64,000 nt of DNA from an uncultured Coriobacteriales bacterium (GTDB lineage Bacteria > Actinomycetota > Coriobacteriia > Coriobacteriales > QAMH01): positions 79,740 to 143,739 of the forward strand of contig CAKUES010000004.1 of NCBI GenBank assembly GCA_934646835.1. Reading direction: 5' to 3'. Shown here piece after piece: positions 61,592 to 64,000 of the stretch; positions within the stretch are counted from its first letter, which is position 1, and each line of letters opens with the position of its first letter. The notes beneath the pieces are model-generated. The model had not been told where the DNA came from. It was given only the letters and a program-made list of their open reading frames with translations, and did not search any database. The position numbers were made by a program, and so were the translations under genes.

Positions 61592-62359
61592 ATGTGGGAT
61601 GGAATTCTTAACGGGTGCGCCTGGCTGCTCTGGCAGCTTGCGAACCTCGTTGGTGACTGGGGTCTGGCGATCTTGATCGTCACCTTGGTTATCCGTGTCG
61701 TGCTCTTCCCTATCCAGGCGAAGCAGTACCACTCTTCCTTCGCTATGAAGGAAATGCAGCCTAAGATCCAGAAGATTCAGGAGAAGTACGCTGGCGACCA
61801 GCAGAAGATCTCTGAGGAGACCATGAAGGTCTATGCGGAGATCGGATTCAACCCGCTCGCAGGTTGCATCCCCATGCTGATTCAGATGCCCATCTTCATC
61901 ATCCTGTTCCAGACTCTGCGCTGGAAGCTCGTCGATCTTGCTAACCAGGGCAATGTCATCAGCTTCTACAACATCCTCCCGGACCTCACCCTGACGGTCC
62001 CCGAGGCCCACTTCAATGTTGTGTACTGCATTTTCGCCCTGTTCTTCATCGTGGTCTCCGTTGGCCCGATGGGCTACCAGCTGATCAAGCAGAACGCCAA
62101 CCCCCAGTCCGAGACCACCAACTGGATGATGCTCATCTTCTTCGGCTTGATGTTCATCTACATGGCATGGATCTCCCCTGCTGGCGTTATCCTCTACTGG
62201 GCCCTCTCCTCTGCACTTGGCTTCGCACAGCAGCTCATCACCAACCGCAAGCTGCAGCGCCAGAAGGATGCAGAAGAGGCCGAGAAGAACATCCCTGAGC
62301 CCGTTGAGATCGATGTCGAGCGCAAGGTCAAGAAGAAGCGCCCTCACAAGTCTCGCTAA
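61592..62359 (+). CDS. yidC: Membrane protein insertase YidC
   Basis: A 255-residue Gram-positive-type insertase without the large periplasmic domain. Helices begin at about 15 (LANLVGDWGLAILIVTLVIRVVLFPIQ, with the conserved Arg in the cavity). KEMQPKIQKIQEKYAGD is the cytoplasmic coiled hairpin. NPLAGCIPMLIQMPIFIILFQTL and the later WISPAGVILYWALSS are typical. The basic tail suits ribosome contact. No lipobox is seen. A terminator follows. Confidence 0.96.
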   Translation: MWDGILNGCAWLLWQLANLVGDWGLAILIVTLVIRVVLFPIQAKQYHSSFAMKEMQPKIQKIQEKYAGDQQKISEETMKVYAEIGFNPLAGCIPMLIQMPIFIILFQTLRWKLVDLANQGNVISFYNILPDLTLTVPEAHFNVVYCIFALFFIVVSVGPMGYQLIKQNANPQSETTNWMMLIFFGLMFIYMAWISPAGVILYWALSSALGFAQQLITNRKLQRQKDAEEAEKNIPEPVEIDVERKVKKKRPHKSR

Positions 62360-62379
62360 GCTCGTATGCATACGCACTG

Positions 62380-62405
62380 AAAAGGCACCCGTTTGGGTGC
62401 CTTTT
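62380..62405 (+). terminator. Terminator of rpmH-rnpA-yidD-yidC
   Basis: AAAAGGCACCC-gttt-GGGTGCCTTTT followed by CTTTTG. Confidence 0.85.
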
Positions 62406-62534
62406 CTTTTGTCCTTGCCTTGCAAAAACCCAGATATCCTTCATCATCTAGTCGTAACTACTGCAGCCGGATGCGTCTCCTCGTTAAGACTTCGCATAGA
62501 CCGCCGGCTTCCCTATTCAAAACAGGAGGGCACT

Positions 62535-63086
62535 ATGCCTGAAAACAACGAGCTGCTTGATTCGGACACTTCTGTGGAGGAAACCGTCGTCGAGCAAGAT
62601 GATGACCGCGAGCTGACTGACGAGGAACTGGACCTCGTCGCCGACACCGCAATCGATACCCTGAAGGAGATCTTGGGCTTCTTCGACATCCATGGTGCGG
62701 AGATCAACGAGTACGAGGGTGACGAGGGTGAGATCATCCTCGATGTGGTAGGCAGCGACGACCTTGCTATCCTCATCGGCCGCCGTGGTCGCAACCTCGA
62801 CGCGCTCCAGCTGATGATCTCCACCATCACCTTCCGTAAGCTCGGCTTCCGTTATCCGGTTACCATCGATATCGAGAGCTACAAGCATCGTCAGCGCCAG
62901 AAGCTCGAGTCTATGGCTGCCTCTGCCGCTTCTCGTGCTTGCCGTCAGGACAGGGATGTGAAGCTTCGTCCCATGAACCCCTATGAGCGTCGTCTTGTTC
63001 ACATGTACCTGCGTGAGGATAAGCGCGTCGAGACCTTCTCTGAGGGTGTGGATCCTGATCGTTATGTTGTCGTACGTCCGCTCTAG
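62535..63086 (+). CDS. khpB: RNA-binding protein KhpB (Jag/EloR)
   Basis: A 183-residue protein with an acidic N-terminal 60 residues, a KH domain with the IGRRGRNLDALQ loop (about 82-93) and a C-terminal R3H domain (NPYERRLVHMYLREDKRVETFSEG, read in two parts). The Jag_N domain of longer homologues is absent. KhpB pairs with KhpA and binds small RNAs and mRNAs, affecting cell elongation in streptococci. The ATG at 62535 follows CAGGAGG. The protein starts beyond the yidC terminator, so it has its own promoter. Confidence 0.93.
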   Translation: MPENNELLDSDTSVEETVVEQDDDRELTDEELDLVADTAIDTLKEILGFFDIHGAEINEYEGDEGEIILDVVGSDDLAILIGRRGRNLDALQLMISTITFRKLGFRYPVTIDIESYKHRQRQKLESMAASAASRACRQDRDVKLRPMNPYERRLVHMYLREDKRVETFSEGVDPDRYVVVRPL

Positions 63087-63110
63087 CTTGATTTCAGGCA
63101 TATAGACAGG

Positions 63111-63126
63111 GGTTTCACGTGAAACA
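63111..63126. promoter_or_regulatory. parS centromere site
   Basis: GGTTTCACGTGAAACA matches the consensus TGTTTCACGTGAAACA at 15 of 16 positions (first base G). Its central GTG is the rsmG start codon. ParB binds parS sites near the origin; parA/parB are expected just beyond the right edge. Confidence 0.85.
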
Positions 63127-63844
63127 GACCGATTTTAAAAGGGCCGCATTGGATGCGGCCCTCGGTCGCTTGGGCTTGGAATTCGAGGAACAGGTGAAAG
63201 ACCAGCTCCTCCTCTACCTTGACCTCGTGATCGAGAAGAACAAGGTTCTCAACCTTACTCGCATCACTTCCTTTGAGGATGCTGTAGTTCTGCATCTTGA
63301 GGACTCGCTTTCCATACTCGAGGATTTCCGTCAGACGTCTGGGGATTATCTCGATATTGGCACAGGTGCAGGTTTTCCTGGCATTCCCTTGGGTCTTACA
63401 ACGGACCGCAAGGGCGTCTTGCTTGACTCTGTGAAGAAGAAGGCTGTGGCTGTACAGGGATTTATCGACGAACTGGGGCTTTCTCCGCGCTTGAGGGCGA
63501 CGGGGATGCGCTCGGAAGAGCTTGCGCAGCAGCAGCCCAACTCCTTTGGCGTTGTCACTGCTCGTGCCGTCTCCTCTCTTCCTGCCGTTGAGGAGCTTGC
63601 GACTCCCCTTCTCAAAAAGGGTGGCCACCTGATCGCGATGCGCGGTATCGACACACCGGAGGACGTCAAACAGGGTAAAGCCGCTGCAAAGATCCTCGGT
63701 CTTGAGCTTGTCGACAGGAAAGAGTTTAAAATCGGCCCTACAGGTGAGTATACGAGGTCTGTCTGCGTGTTCCAGAAGATTGGTAAAAGCCAGATAAAGC
63801 TTCCCAGGCATCCTGGATATGCCTCAAAAAGGCCGATTGTCTAG
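63119..63844 (+). CDS. rsmG: 16S rRNA (guanine527-N7)-methyltransferase
   Basis: A 241-residue RsmG (GidB) enzyme that methylates G527 of 16S rRNA. The SAM loop DIGTGAGFPGIPL is at about 79-91; NKVLNLTRI and TARAVSSLPAVEELATPLLKKGG are typical. The start is the GTG inside the parS site; a ribosome-binding GACAGGGG lies 7 nt upstream. Loss of rsmG gives low-level streptomycin resistance in other bacteria. Confidence 0.94.
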   Translation: MKQTDFKRAALDAALGRLGLEFEEQVKDQLLLYLDLVIEKNKVLNLTRITSFEDAVVLHLEDSLSILEDFRQTSGDYLDIGTGAGFPGIPLGLTTDRKGVLLDSVKKKAVAVQGFIDELGLSPRLRATGMRSEELAQQQPNSFGVVTARAVSSLPAVEELATPLLKKGGHLIAMRGIDTPEDVKQGKAAAKILGLELVDRKEFKIGPTGEYTRSVCVFQKIGKSQIKLPRHPGYASKRPIV

Positions 63845-63871
63845 GAAATTTGCTACAGAGAACATCAAATT

Positions 63872-63914
63872 AGCCAGGTGCAGTCCTTGTTATAAATGGA
63901 TTCACCTGGCTTTT
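63872..63914 (+). terminator. rsmG terminator
   Basis: AGCCAGGTG and CACCTGGCT pair around a long A/T-rich loop, followed by TTTCTTT. Confidence 0.75.
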
Positions 63915-63923
63915 CTTTATGCT

Positions 63924-64000
63924 GCCCTCAGAGCCCTCAGAGCCCTCAGAGCCCTCAGAGCCCTCAGAGCCCTCAGAGCCCTCAGAGCCCTCAGAGCCCT
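63924..64000. repeat. 9-bp tandem repeat (GCCCTCAGA)n, continues past window
   Basis: About 8.5 perfect copies of GCCCTCAGA are visible before the window ends. It begins right after the rsmG terminator. No start codon or ribosome-binding site precedes it, so it is most likely non-coding. Confidence 0.9.

Overview
The window looks like the replication-origin region of a high-GC, anaerobic actinobacterium, most likely a member of Coriobacteriia (Olsenella/Atopobium/Collinsella-like). This placement is inferred from gene content (class I Fe-S fumarase, rubrerythrin with PerR, Tat plus hypAB, BspA-like surface protein), high GC and gene order. No 16S gene is present to confirm it. Genes are strongly oriented away from the origin at about 60.0-60.7 kb: leftward on the minus strand from dnaA, rightward on the plus strand from rpmH.

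Layout. 1-4.2 kb: typA (cut by the left edge) divergent from a double-WYL regulator that has a LexA-like box in front of it. 4.2-10.2 kb: a hybrid histidine kinase translationally coupled to a solute-binding lipoprotein, then topA. 10.3-13.5 kb, plus strand: comF-like, tatB-like, tatC, hypA, hypB. 14-25 kb, minus strand: a membrane protein, a NhaC-type transporter behind a lysine riboswitch, mtnA, a metallopeptidase, rlmL, a degenerate beta-hydroxyacid dehydrogenase with DegV, and pncB. 25-30.8 kb: DUF1653, the ricT-holB pair, tmk, two-subunit fumarase. 31-37 kb: perR-rubrerythrin, an MntR/DtxR-type regulator, mdh, an old-yellow-enzyme-type flavin oxidoreductase and moeA. 37-43 kb: a YdcF-like membrane protein, rnhA, a polar amino acid ABC transporter, and two tandem tRNA-Ile/tRNA-Ala pairs. 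43-49 kb: two divergently transcribed secreted surface proteins (BspA-type LRR and a beta-helix-like protein) and a CmpB-type membrane protein. 49-60 kb, minus strand: gyrA, gyrB, dciA-like, recF, dnaN, dnaA and an uncharacterised GHKL-ATPase/winged-helix protein. 60.7-63.8 kb, plus strand: rpmH, rnpA, yidD, yidC, khpB/jag, rsmG with a parS site over its start codon, followed by a 9-bp tandem repeat that runs off the right edge.

The origin appears bipartite. One DnaA-box cluster lies upstream of the dnaA operon. A compact unwinding unit (AT-rich stretch, TAG/TAA trios, near-consensus DnaA box) lies between dnaA and dnaN. The gene directly upstream of dnaA, read in the same transcript with a 3-nt gap, is the best candidate for an undescribed origin-associated regulator.

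The intergenic spaces are full of dispersed palindromic repeats of several unrelated families: a roughly 100-120 bp inverted-repeat element with a GGGAGGGAC/GTCCCTCCC core whose ends coincide with stop codons; three inverted dimers with 36-39 bp arms; a GGCGCC hairpin; and a 109-bp element seen three times, made of four 14-bp motifs at exactly 32-31-32 bp spacing. No insertion sequence, prophage, CRISPR array or rRNA gene was found.
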